Below are positions 5,656 through 11,285 of a stretch of 11,285 nt of DNA, piece by piece; position 1 is the first letter of the stretch, and every line of letters begins with the position of its first letter. The position numbers and the translations under genes are program-made. The stretch covers positions 1 to 11,285 of the forward strand of contig JANYBY010000296.1 in the NCBI GenBank assembly GCA_025360565.1, in the 5' to 3' direction. Source of the DNA: Bacteroidota bacterium (GTDB taxonomy: Bacteria; Bacteroidota; Bacteroidia; B-17B0; Aurantibacillaceae). The notes under the pieces were generated by a model. The model searched no databases and was not told the origin of the DNA. It was given only the letters and a program-made list of their open reading frames with translations.

Positions 5656-7044
5656 ATGAATTACGACATTATTGTTATTGGAAGTGGTCCTGGTGGTTAT
5701 GTAACAGCAATCAGAGCTTCGCAATTAGGATTTAAAGTTGCCATTATTGAAAAAGAAAACCTTGGCGGTATTTGTTTGAACTGGGGATGTATCCCCACAA
5801 AAGCCCTTTTAAAAAGCGCACAAGTGTTTGAGTATTTAAATCATGCTAAAGATTATGGCATTAGCGCCGATAACATTAAAGCTGATTTTAACGCAGTTGT
5901 AAAACGTAGTCGCGATGTTGCCGATGGCATGAGTAAAGGCGTTCAGTTTTTGATGAAAAAGAACAAGATCGATGTGGTGATGGGAACCGCGAAAGTAAAA
6001 GCGGGTAAAAAAGTTGATGTAACAGGAGCAGATGGAAAAATAATAACTTACACAGCGAGCCATATCATTATTGCAACAGGTGCCCGTTCGCGCGCCTTAC
6101 CGAATTTGCCTCAGGATGGTAAAAAAATTATTGGTTATCGCGAAGCAATGGTTTTACCTAAATTGCCAAAGACCATGGTAGTTGTAGGCAGCGGGGCTAT
6201 TGGCTCAGAGTTTGCATATTTTTATGCCACCATGGGCACTAAAGTAACCATTGTTGAATTTTTACCGAATCTTGTTCCGGTTGAGGATGAAGACGTGAGT
6301 AAACAATTGGAAAAATCTTTCAAAAAAATTGGAATAGAAGTGATGTTGGAAGCTTCGGTTGAAAGCGTGGATACAAAAGGCGATGGATGTAAAGTAAGCG
6401 TAAAAACAAAAACAGGAAATGTAACATTAGATGCTGAAATTGTTTTATCGGCTGTGGGCATTGAGGCAAATATTAGCGGATTGGGATTGGAAGAAACCGG
6501 AATTAAAACTGATAAAGGAAAAATTGTTACCGATAAATTTTATGCAACTAATGTGGCAGGTTATTATGCTATTGGCGATTGTGTGGCAGGACAAGCATTG
6601 GCCCACGTTGCCAGTGCTGAAGGAATTACCTGTATTGAAAAAATAAAGGGACTCCATGTTGACCCATTGGATTATAATAATATTCCGGGATGTACGTATT
6701 GCCAGCCCGAAATTGCCAGTGTTGGTTACACCGAGAAAAAAGCGAAAGAAGCAGGCTTTACGGTTAAGATTGGAAAATTCCCATTCTCGGCATCAGGAAA
6801 GGCAAGTGCATCCGGATCAAAAGACGGATTTATTAAATTAATTTTTGATGCTAAATACGGTGAGTTATTAGGAGCGCATATGATCGGCGCCAATGTAACC
6901 GAGATGATAGCAGAATGCGTAGCGATAAGAAAATTAGAAACTACAGGCCACGAATTAATTAAAACTGTTCATCCTCACCCAACCATGAGCGAAGCAATAA
7001 TGGAAGCTGCTGCAGCGGCTTATGGGGAAGTGATACATTTGTAA
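5656..7044 (+). CDS. lpdA: Dihydrolipoyl dehydrogenase (E3)
   Basis: 462 residues, full length. E3 reoxidises the dihydrolipoyl groups of 2-oxoacid dehydrogenase complexes (pyruvate, 2-oxoglutarate, branched-chain) and of glycine cleavage, passing electrons through FAD to NAD+. All landmarks are present: the FAD GxGxxG at residues 9-14, the redox disulfide in GGICLNWGCIPTK (C40, C45), the NAD+ motif GSGAIG (178-183), the second FAD motif YAIGDC (D308), and the catalytic dyad in HPHPTMSE (H441, E446). The start at 5656 is fixed by the FAD strand MNYDIIVIGSG. No E1 or E2 gene is adjacent, so this may be a shared E3 serving several complexes. No good promoter is visible in the 61-nt gap upstream. 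A strong terminator follows. Confidence 0.97.
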   Translation: MNYDIIVIGSGPGGYVTAIRASQLGFKVAIIEKENLGGICLNWGCIPTKALLKSAQVFEYLNHAKDYGISADNIKADFNAVVKRSRDVADGMSKGVQFLMKKNKIDVVMGTAKVKAGKKVDVTGADGKIITYTASHIIIATGARSRALPNLPQDGKKIIGYREAMVLPKLPKTMVVVGSGAIGSEFAYFYATMGTKVTIVEFLPNLVPVEDEDVSKQLEKSFKKIGIEVMLEASVESVDTKGDGCKVSVKTKTGNVTLDAEIVLSAVGIEANISGLGLEETGIKTDKGKIVTDKFYATNVAGYYAIGDCVAGQALAHVASAEGITCIEKIKGLHVDPLDYNNIPGCTYCQPEIASVGYTEKKAKEAGFTVKIGKFPFSASGKASASGSKDGFIKLIFDAKYGELLGAHMIGANVTEMIAECVAIRKLETTGHELIKTVHPHPTMSEAIMEAAAAAYGEVIHL

Positions 7045-7067
7045 GTATAGGTTTCGAAATTTGAATG

Positions 7068-7096
7068 AGCGCCCCTATCAAGGGGGCGCTTTTTTT
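7068..7096 (+). terminator. Intrinsic terminator after lpdA
   Basis: AGCGCCCC (7068-7075) pairs perfectly with GGGGCGCT (7083-7090) over a 7-nt loop and is followed by a run of T (7090-7096). It lies 24 nt after the lpdA stop. This is a classic Rho-independent terminator, and it separates lpdA from the ATPase gene. Confidence 0.95.
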
Positions 7097-7140
7097 ATGA
7101 TTTCCCGTATATTTTCATCAGTATTTAAAAAAAATCAAGC

Positions 7141-7242
7141 TTTATTGTTATAATATACTGATGGTTAGTGTTTAAAGTATATTTTAGTAATATATAGGTT
7201 TGTATATTAGTAAAATATAGATTTGTATATTAGTAAAATATG
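7141..7242. repeat. Array of TATATT-N5-AATATA dyads (possible operators)
   Basis: Each unit is an inverted repeat with 6-bp arms and a 5-nt centre: 7178-7194 (TATATT-TTAGT-AATATA), 7203-7219 (TATATT-AGTAA-AATATA) and 7226-7242 (TATATT-AGTAA-AATATG). A weaker upstream copy, TTTATT-GTTAT-AATATA, lies at 7141-7157. The last three start 25 and 23 nt apart, about two helical turns, and are separated by AGGTTTG or GATTTG-like linkers. The final unit lies between the -33 and -7 boxes of the ATPase promoter. This arrangement is typical of operators bound by a dimeric regulator, but direct duplication of a promoter segment would also produce it. Confidence 0.6.
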
Positions 7243-7252
7243 ATTAACTTTG
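7222..7252 (+). promoter_or_regulatory. Consensus Bacteroidota promoter of the ATPase gene
   Basis: TTTG (7222-7225), exactly 19 nt, then TAACTTTG (7245-7252): a perfect match to TTTG-N19-TAnnTTTG. Two further TAnnTTTG matches, TAGGTTTG (7195-7202) and TAGATTTG (7218-7225), come from the surrounding repeats. The first can pair with the TTTA at 7171-7174 at a 20-nt spacing and may be a second, weaker promoter. Initiation is expected near 7256, right at the proposed GTG start codon. Confidence 0.72.
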
Positions 7253-7256
7253 GGGT

Positions 7257-8459
7257 GTGATACTGAAAGATGAAATAGAAAGGTCGGCGAACCAGCAAAA
7301 ACAAGGCTTGCATCATAAAGATGCCGGTACTAAGCGGTATCCACTTGATAAGATAAAACTTACGGGGGATTATGTACTTATCATTACAGGTATCAGGCGT
7401 TGCGGAAAAAGCACGCTTATGCATCAGTTGATGGAAAAAGATAAGGGGGGGTTTGGGTATTTTAATTTTGAAGATCCCAGAATATTTGGATTTGAACCTG
7501 GTGATTTTCCGAAGCTTCATGAGGTGTTAGGAGAAAAATTAAAACATTTTTATTTTGATGAGATACAGAATGTGCAAGGGTGGGAGCGTTTTGTACGCGA
7601 ATTGAGTGATAACAAGAACAAGATATGTATAACCGGATCTAATGCGTCGATGCTGAGCAAAGAATTAGGAACAAAACTTACCGGAAGAAATATCCAAATA
7701 GAACTTTTCCCTTTTTCTTTTTCTGAATACTGCGAGCATAAAAAAATTAAAACTGATGAAAATGCAATACAATCTTATCTCAAAACCGGAGGTTTCCCTG
7801 ATTTTGTAAAGCATCATGAAACCGAATACCTTCAGCAATTGTTGAGGGATATTATATACCGTGATATTATCGTTCGCCATGGTTTGCGTAACGAAAAAAC
7901 GGTTATGGATCTTGCACTCTATCTAATATCCAATCTTGCAAAAGAGTATTCACTAAACGGGCTAAGGAAAATATTCAATACAGGATCTGTTAATTCAATC
8001 GCTGACTATGTAAAATGGATGGAAGACGCTTATCTTTTTTTTTCTATACCCCGTTTCAGCTGGTCGCTTAGGAGCATGGCAGTTAATCCAAAAAAAATAT
8101 ATGGTATTGATACAGGCTTCGCAATGGCCAACTCATTAAGTTATTCTGAAGATAAAGGAAGACTTTTTGAGAACATGATCTTTCTTTCGTTACGAAGAAC
8201 ATACAAAAACATATACTATTTTAGGGAAAAGCATGAGTGTGATTTTGTGGTGATGGAAGGAAATAAGGTAACGCAATTAATACAGGCCTGTGTGAAGGTA
8301 AATACAGATAATATAAAAAGAGAAACCGATGGTTTGTTTGAGGCAATGAATTATTTTAAAATAAATAAAGGAACAATAGTTACCATGGATCAGGAAGACG
8401 AAGTAGCTCAGGGAAAGAACGTGATAAAACTTGTTCCGGCTCATAAGTTGCTTAAATAA
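7257..8459 (+). CDS. AAA family ATPase with DUF4143 C-terminal domain (AAA_14/DUF4143)
   Basis: 400 residues from a GTG at 7257. An in-frame stop at 7245 leaves almost no room for an earlier start. The first ATG in frame is inside the ATPase core, so GTG is the best choice. Walker A is GIRRCGKS (45-52, K51), Walker B is HFYFDEIQ (97-104, D101/E102) and a sensor-like TGSN lies at 126-129, followed by the family's ELFPFSFSEY block. The C-terminal DUF4143 domain holds HECDFVV (E327, D329) and LIQAC (341-345). This resembles a PD-(D/E)XK nuclease core whose E-x-K is replaced by Q-x-C, so cleavage activity is doubtful. These ATPases occur in many variable copies in Bacteroidota and have no settled function. 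The promoter is excellent and is embedded in operator-like repeats. The gene contains G7 (7445-7451) and T9 (8035-8043) homopolymers. It looks accessory compared with its neighbours. Confidence 0.9.
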   Translation: MILKDEIERSANQQKQGLHHKDAGTKRYPLDKIKLTGDYVLIITGIRRCGKSTLMHQLMEKDKGGFGYFNFEDPRIFGFEPGDFPKLHEVLGEKLKHFYFDEIQNVQGWERFVRELSDNKNKICITGSNASMLSKELGTKLTGRNIQIELFPFSFSEYCEHKKIKTDENAIQSYLKTGGFPDFVKHHETEYLQQLLRDIIYRDIIVRHGLRNEKTVMDLALYLISNLAKEYSLNGLRKIFNTGSVNSIADYVKWMEDAYLFFSIPRFSWSLRSMAVNPKKIYGIDTGFAMANSLSYSEDKGRLFENMIFLSLRRTYKNIYYFREKHECDFVVMEGNKVTQLIQACVKVNTDNIKRETDGLFEAMNYFKINKGTIVTMDQEDEVAQGKNVIKLVPAHKLLK

Positions 8460-8491
8460 TTTGTCAATTACAGAGTATCTTGTTACATTTA
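8460..8491 (+). promoter_or_regulatory. Candidate promoter of the EF-P gene
   Basis: TTTG (8460-8463) begins at the base after the ATPase stop codon. TACATTTA follows at 8484-8491 after 20 nt, the same -7 variant as in the thi promoter. Initiation near 8495 gives a leader of about 16 nt before the ATG at 8511. It suggests that EF-P is transcribed independently of the ATPase. Confidence 0.5.
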
Positions 8492-8510
8492 GAAATTAAG
8501 CAATTAAATT

Positions 8511-9062
8511 ATGGCAACAACTTCAGATATATATAAAGGTGCGTATTTCCGTCACGAGAACGAATTGGTTCTGGTGATGGAATACAGCCATATTACGCCG
8601 GGTAAAGGCAATACCGTTTACTCTGTAAAATGCCGAAATGTAAAAACAGGCAAACAAAAAGAGATCCGTTTTAATTCGGGTGATAAAATTGATTTTGTTC
8701 GTGTAGAATTTCACGAATTACAGTATTTATACGAAGAAGGAGATTCGTTGGTCTGTATGAATCAGGTGAGCTTTGAACAAACATCAGTACCTAAGTTTTT
8801 ATTGGGAGATAATATTAAATTTCTTGCGGAAAGCATGATCATTAAAGTTTATTTTGACGAGAACAACGAACCTATTAATGCCGAACTTCCAAAACACATA
8901 GAGGTAATTATTGGCGATATTGAAATGGGTGCGGGCAAAGCTTTAAAAACTGCTTCAGTTGGCAATGGGGCAAAGATCTTAATTCCACTTTTTGTGGAGC
9001 AAGGGGAAAAGGTGAGAATTAATACCGAGACGGGCGAGTACCTGGAGCGAGTGAAAGATTAA
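8511..9062 (+). CDS. efp: Elongation factor P (divergent)
   Basis: 183 residues with the EF-P three-domain layout: a KOW-like domain I (about 1-62) and two OB-fold domains (about 65-125 and 126-183). EF-P binds between the ribosomal P and E sites and relieves stalling at polyproline. The start MATTSDI, the loop TPGKG with the tip lysine K32 (equivalent to the modified K34 of E. coli), VRVE at 68-71, LYEEGD, and the C-terminal IPLFVEQGEKVRINTETGEYLERV are all recognisable. However, the segment after PGKG reads NTVYSVKCRNV instead of the common AFVRTKLKN, and the domain II/III boundary (GDIEMGAGKALKTA) is also unusual. It is either a fast-evolving sole EF-P or a second paralogue. It is convergent with proC. 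Confidence 0.88.
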   Translation: MATTSDIYKGAYFRHENELVLVMEYSHITPGKGNTVYSVKCRNVKTGKQKEIRFNSGDKIDFVRVEFHELQYLYEEGDSLVCMNQVSFEQTSVPKFLLGDNIKFLAESMIIKVYFDENNEPINAELPKHIEVIIGDIEMGAGKALKTASVGNGAKILIPLFVEQGEKVRINTETGEYLERVKD

Positions 9063-9140
9063 GAAAAGTGAAATAATTTTAAATTTTTATAATAATGGTA
9101 TTTCCCATAAAGTATATTAAATCTACAATTCAAAAATTCT

Positions 9141-9161
9141 AAAAATCAACAATTAGTTGAT
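9141..9161 (-). terminator. Weak putative terminator after proC
   Basis: On the minus strand, ATCAAC (9161-9156) pairs with GTTGAT (9150-9145) over a 5-nt loop, followed by TTTT (9144-9141). It begins at the last base of the proC stop. The stem is short and AT-rich, so termination efficiency is doubtful. The rest of the 98-nt gap to efp is AT-rich with no other signal. Confidence 0.35.
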
Positions 9162-9949
9162 CAATGTCCCATTTTCTTGAACGATTCCGTTATTCCCTTT
9201 ATTACTGAAGAACTTAAGCCGTGATGTTCCATTTGGTTTAAGCCAGTTATGGTAACACCTTTTGGAGTGGTTACTTTATCAATTTCTTCTTCGGGATGTG
9301 AACCGTTCTTCAATAAAAGGTCTGCTGCACCTTTTACGGTTTGTGCCGCGATCAATCTAGCCGTTTTAGCATCAAACCCAATTTCTATGCCGGCCTGAAT
9401 GTTTGCTCTGATGTAACGCATAGCAAAAGCAGTACCGCATGCACCTAGGATGGTAGCTGCATCCATTAATTTTTCATCAATAATTATTGTTTTACCAAGC
9501 GCGTTAAAAATATTTTCAAGATTCTTTATTTGGGCTGTATCCGCTTTTGAATAAGCAATGCAGGTCATGCTTTCCGAAATGGCCATGGCAGTATTTGGCA
9601 TTGCTCTGAAAATACAAATTTGTTTGTTGGTTATCTCACGGATATCTTGTATCAAAACACTCGACACGCAGGAGACCAAAATTTGTTTATAGCCAATCGA
9701 TCTTGAAATCCCTTTTAAAACGTCTTTTGCCTGAAAAGGTTTTACGCATAATACAATCACATTCGCTTTTTTTACAGCTGCATTATTATCATTTGTAGTT
9801 TTAACGCCTTTCTTTTTTAAATCGTCGAGCGACTCTACATTCCGCTTAGTAATGGTAATATCAGAAGTTTTACAAAATTTAGAATTGATCAATCCTTCTG
9901 CAATGGCTCTGCCTAAATTTCCGCCGCCGATGATGGTAATTGTACTCAT
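9161..9949 (-). CDS. proC: Pyrroline-5-carboxylate reductase
   Basis: 262 residues, a normal length. It catalyses the NAD(P)H-dependent reduction of pyrroline-5-carboxylate to proline, the last step of proline synthesis, in the cytoplasm. The N-terminal Rossmann motif is IIGGGNLG (6-13), followed by LCVKPFQ at the end of the nucleotide-binding domain and the conserved RAMPNTA. The C-terminal dimerisation and substrate domain contains GCGTAFAMRYI-like residues, TVKGAADLLL and TPKGVTITGLNQMEHHG. The TPKG/GLN form replaces the SPGG version of other phyla and is usual in Bacteroidota. Its ATG overlaps the alaS stop codon as ATGA (9949-9946), so translation is probably coupled to alaS. No separate promoter is visible. 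Confidence 0.96.
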   Translation of the reverse strand: MSTITIIGGGNLGRAIAEGLINSKFCKTSDITITKRNVESLDDLKKKGVKTTNDNNAAVKKANVIVLCVKPFQAKDVLKGISRSIGYKQILVSCVSSVLIQDIREITNKQICIFRAMPNTAMAISESMTCIAYSKADTAQIKNLENIFNALGKTIIIDEKLMDAATILGACGTAFAMRYIRANIQAGIEIGFDAKTARLIAAQTVKGAADLLLKNGSHPEEEIDKVTTPKGVTITGLNQMEHHGLSSSVIKGITESFKKMGH

Positions 9950-11285
9950 AGTAATTTTTTCGCTTTTTCCAATGCGGCGTTCAATCCTTCAAGGTTACTT
10001 CCGCCGGCTTGCGCATAAAATGGCTGTCCGCCACCACCGCCGTTTATTTCTTTAGCTAATTCCCGTACAATATTTCCCGCATTAAAATCCTTTTCTTTTA
10101 CAAGCGCATCATTTATAATAACAGAAATGCTCGGTTTACCTTTTACTTCGGCACCAAGAACACAAAATAGATTAGGGATCTCATTCCTTAACTCAAACAG
10201 CAAGTTTTTTATTTCTTCCGCACTGTCCAATTTAATTTGTTTTGTTATAAAATTAATTTCGCCGCGCTTTTCAACGGAAGCCATAAGTTCTTTTTTTATT
10301 TCAGCAGCTTTTTGTTTTAAAAATTGACCCACCTCCTTTTTAAGTTCGTGATTTTCTTCAATTAAGCCCGTAACACTTTTTAAAAGATCTTTCGGATTTT
10401 TTAATAAAGTTTTTAATTCATGAATGAGATGTGTTTGGTTATCAAAAAATTCTTCAGCTTTATCTGATGTGATGGCCTCTATCCTCCTGATACCGGCTGC
10501 TACAGCGCCTTCCGAAGTTATTTTAAAATATCCAATCTGGCCGGTCGCTTCCACGTGACAGCCGCCGCACAATTCTATCGAATAATTCTTGTCAAACGTA
10601 ACTACACGAACAATGTCTCCGTATTTTTCGCCGAACAAAGCCATTGCCCCGGTTTTTTTAGCATCAACAATGCTCATCAGCTTGATGTCTCCTTTAATAT
10701 TCTCGCGGATCTTTGTATTCACCAGTTTTTCAATTTGTAAAACTTCCTCTTCGGTAATTTTTGCAAAATGCGAAAAGTCAAAACGCAAATGTTCTTCGTT
10801 AACCAAACTTCCTTTTTGTTCAACATGAGTACCTAAAACTTGCCTTAAAGCGGCGTGGAGCAGGTGAGTGGCTGAGTGATTATTGGTTGTACTTAATCGT
10901 TTACCGGTATTTACTTTGGCAATAAAAGCCGCGTTTAATTTTTCGGGTAATTTATCGGTGTAATGAATAATAACACCGTTTTCTTTTCTTGTATCGGTGA
11001 TAATTAACTTTTCGTCAACGCTTTGCAAAACGCCTGTGTCGCCAACCTGACCGCCGCTCTCAGCGTAAAACGAGGTTCTGTTCAATACCAAATGAAACTG
11101 CTCTTTATTTTTTGCTTTTACTTTTCTGATGCGAATAATAAACGATTCGCATTCCGATCCGTCATATCCTATAAATTCGGTTTCTTTTTCTTTGTTCTTA
11201 CCGAGGCTTTTATTTTCTTCTACATAGATCCAATCATCAGTATCTACTTCCATTGCAGCGCGCGAACGTGCTTTTTGTTCTTCGA
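9946..11285 (-). CDS. alaS: Alanyl-tRNA synthetase, C-terminal half (5' end outside the window)
   Basis: About 445 residues of an enzyme usually near 870. The reading frame stays open to the right edge, where EEQKARSRAA precedes the methionine at 11253. That methionine is therefore internal, not a start. The visible part holds the second half. It includes RTSFYAESGGQVGDTG, the editing domain with zinc-ligand motifs HSATH (10878-10864) and CGGCH (10569-10555), which removes serine or glycine wrongly attached to tRNA-Ala, a coiled linker, and the C-Ala/DHHA1 domain with the glycine-rich GGGGGQPFYAQAGG near the end. The catalytic aminoacylation domain lies outside. The stop overlaps the proC start by 4 nt, forming an alaS-proC operon. 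Confidence 0.97.
   Translation of the reverse strand, partial: EEQKARSRAAMEVDTDDWIYVEENKSLGKNKEKETEFIGYDGSECESFIIRIRKVKAKNKEQFHLVLNRTSFYAESGGQVGDTGVLQSVDEKLIITDTRKENGVIIHYTDKLPEKLNAAFIAKVNTGKRLSTTNNHSATHLLHAALRQVLGTHVEQKGSLVNEEHLRFDFSHFAKITEEEVLQIEKLVNTKIRENIKGDIKLMSIVDAKKTGAMALFGEKYGDIVRVVTFDKNYSIELCGGCHVEATGQIGYFKITSEGAVAAGIRRIEAITSDKAEEFFDNQTHLIHELKTLLKNPKDLLKSVTGLIEENHELKKEVGQFLKQKAAEIKKELMASVEKRGEINFITKQIKLDSAEEIKNLLFELRNEIPNLFCVLGAEVKGKPSISVIINDALVKEKDFNAGNIVRELAKEINGGGGGQPFYAQAGGSNLEGLNAALEKAKKLL

Noticed and set aside
7141..7242. CRISPR array or plasmid-type iterons
   Set aside because: The units are too short and spacers are not unique 25-40-mers. There are no cas or replication genes, and the repeats overlap a clear promoter.
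9157..9164. TTGATCAA palindrome at the proC stop as a regulatory site
   Set aside because: An 8-bp AT-rich palindrome at the end of a gene is expected by chance and is already part of the weak terminator stem.
11253..11253. ATG as the true start of alaS
   Set aside because: The frame stays open upstream to the window edge with AlaS-typical residues (EEQKARSRAA), and a start here would remove the whole catalytic domain.

Overview
The window looks like ordinary chromosome of an AT-rich member of the Bacteroidota, probably an uncultured flavobacterial, sphingobacterial or chitinophagal relative. The evidence is: several well-placed copies of the Bacteroidota promoter pattern (TTTG-like box, 19-20 nt spacer, TAnnTTTG-like box); start codons with little or no Shine-Dalgarno sequence; and protein families typical of the phylum (coiled-coil surface lipoprotein, AAA_14/DUF4143 ATPase, Bacteroidota-style ProC and AlaS). 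The lineage is an inference from these features.

Layout. (1) Positions 1-577, minus strand: the start of a thiamine operon, with a promoter, a TPP riboswitch, thiS, a 161-nt spacer holding a repeat-like hairpin and a heptad tandem repeat, and the first 18 codons of a probable thiC cut by the window edge. (2) 717-1139, plus: a DUF1801 protein, ending at a strong bidirectional terminator. (3) 1215-2592, minus: a coiled-coil lipoprotein and, further upstream, a BrxA/BrxB-family bacilliredoxin. Each has its own promoter, and the bacilliredoxin has its own terminator. (4) 2695-7096, plus: an exported double-length M16 zinc protease, then dihydrolipoyl dehydrogenase (lpdA), closed by a textbook terminator. 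(5) 7141-8459, plus: an AAA ATPase of the AAA_14/DUF4143 type, preceded by a striking array of TATATT-N5-AATATA dyads and a promoter so close that the mRNA may be leaderless with a GTG start. (6) 8460-9062, plus: a divergent elongation factor P with its own promoter. (7) 9141-11285, minus: the C-terminal half of alaS overlapping proC by 4 nt.

Most genes are unrelated housekeeping functions: thiamine synthesis, redox balance, 2-oxoacid dehydrogenase chemistry, proline synthesis and translation. The ATPase with its repetitive control region is the one accessory-looking insertion. It sits between two self-contained transcription units and is the best candidate for something undescribed. No tRNA, rRNA, CRISPR array or transposase was seen. 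There is no gene-free stretch longer than about 300 nt. The largest (419-716) holds the riboswitch and promoter.
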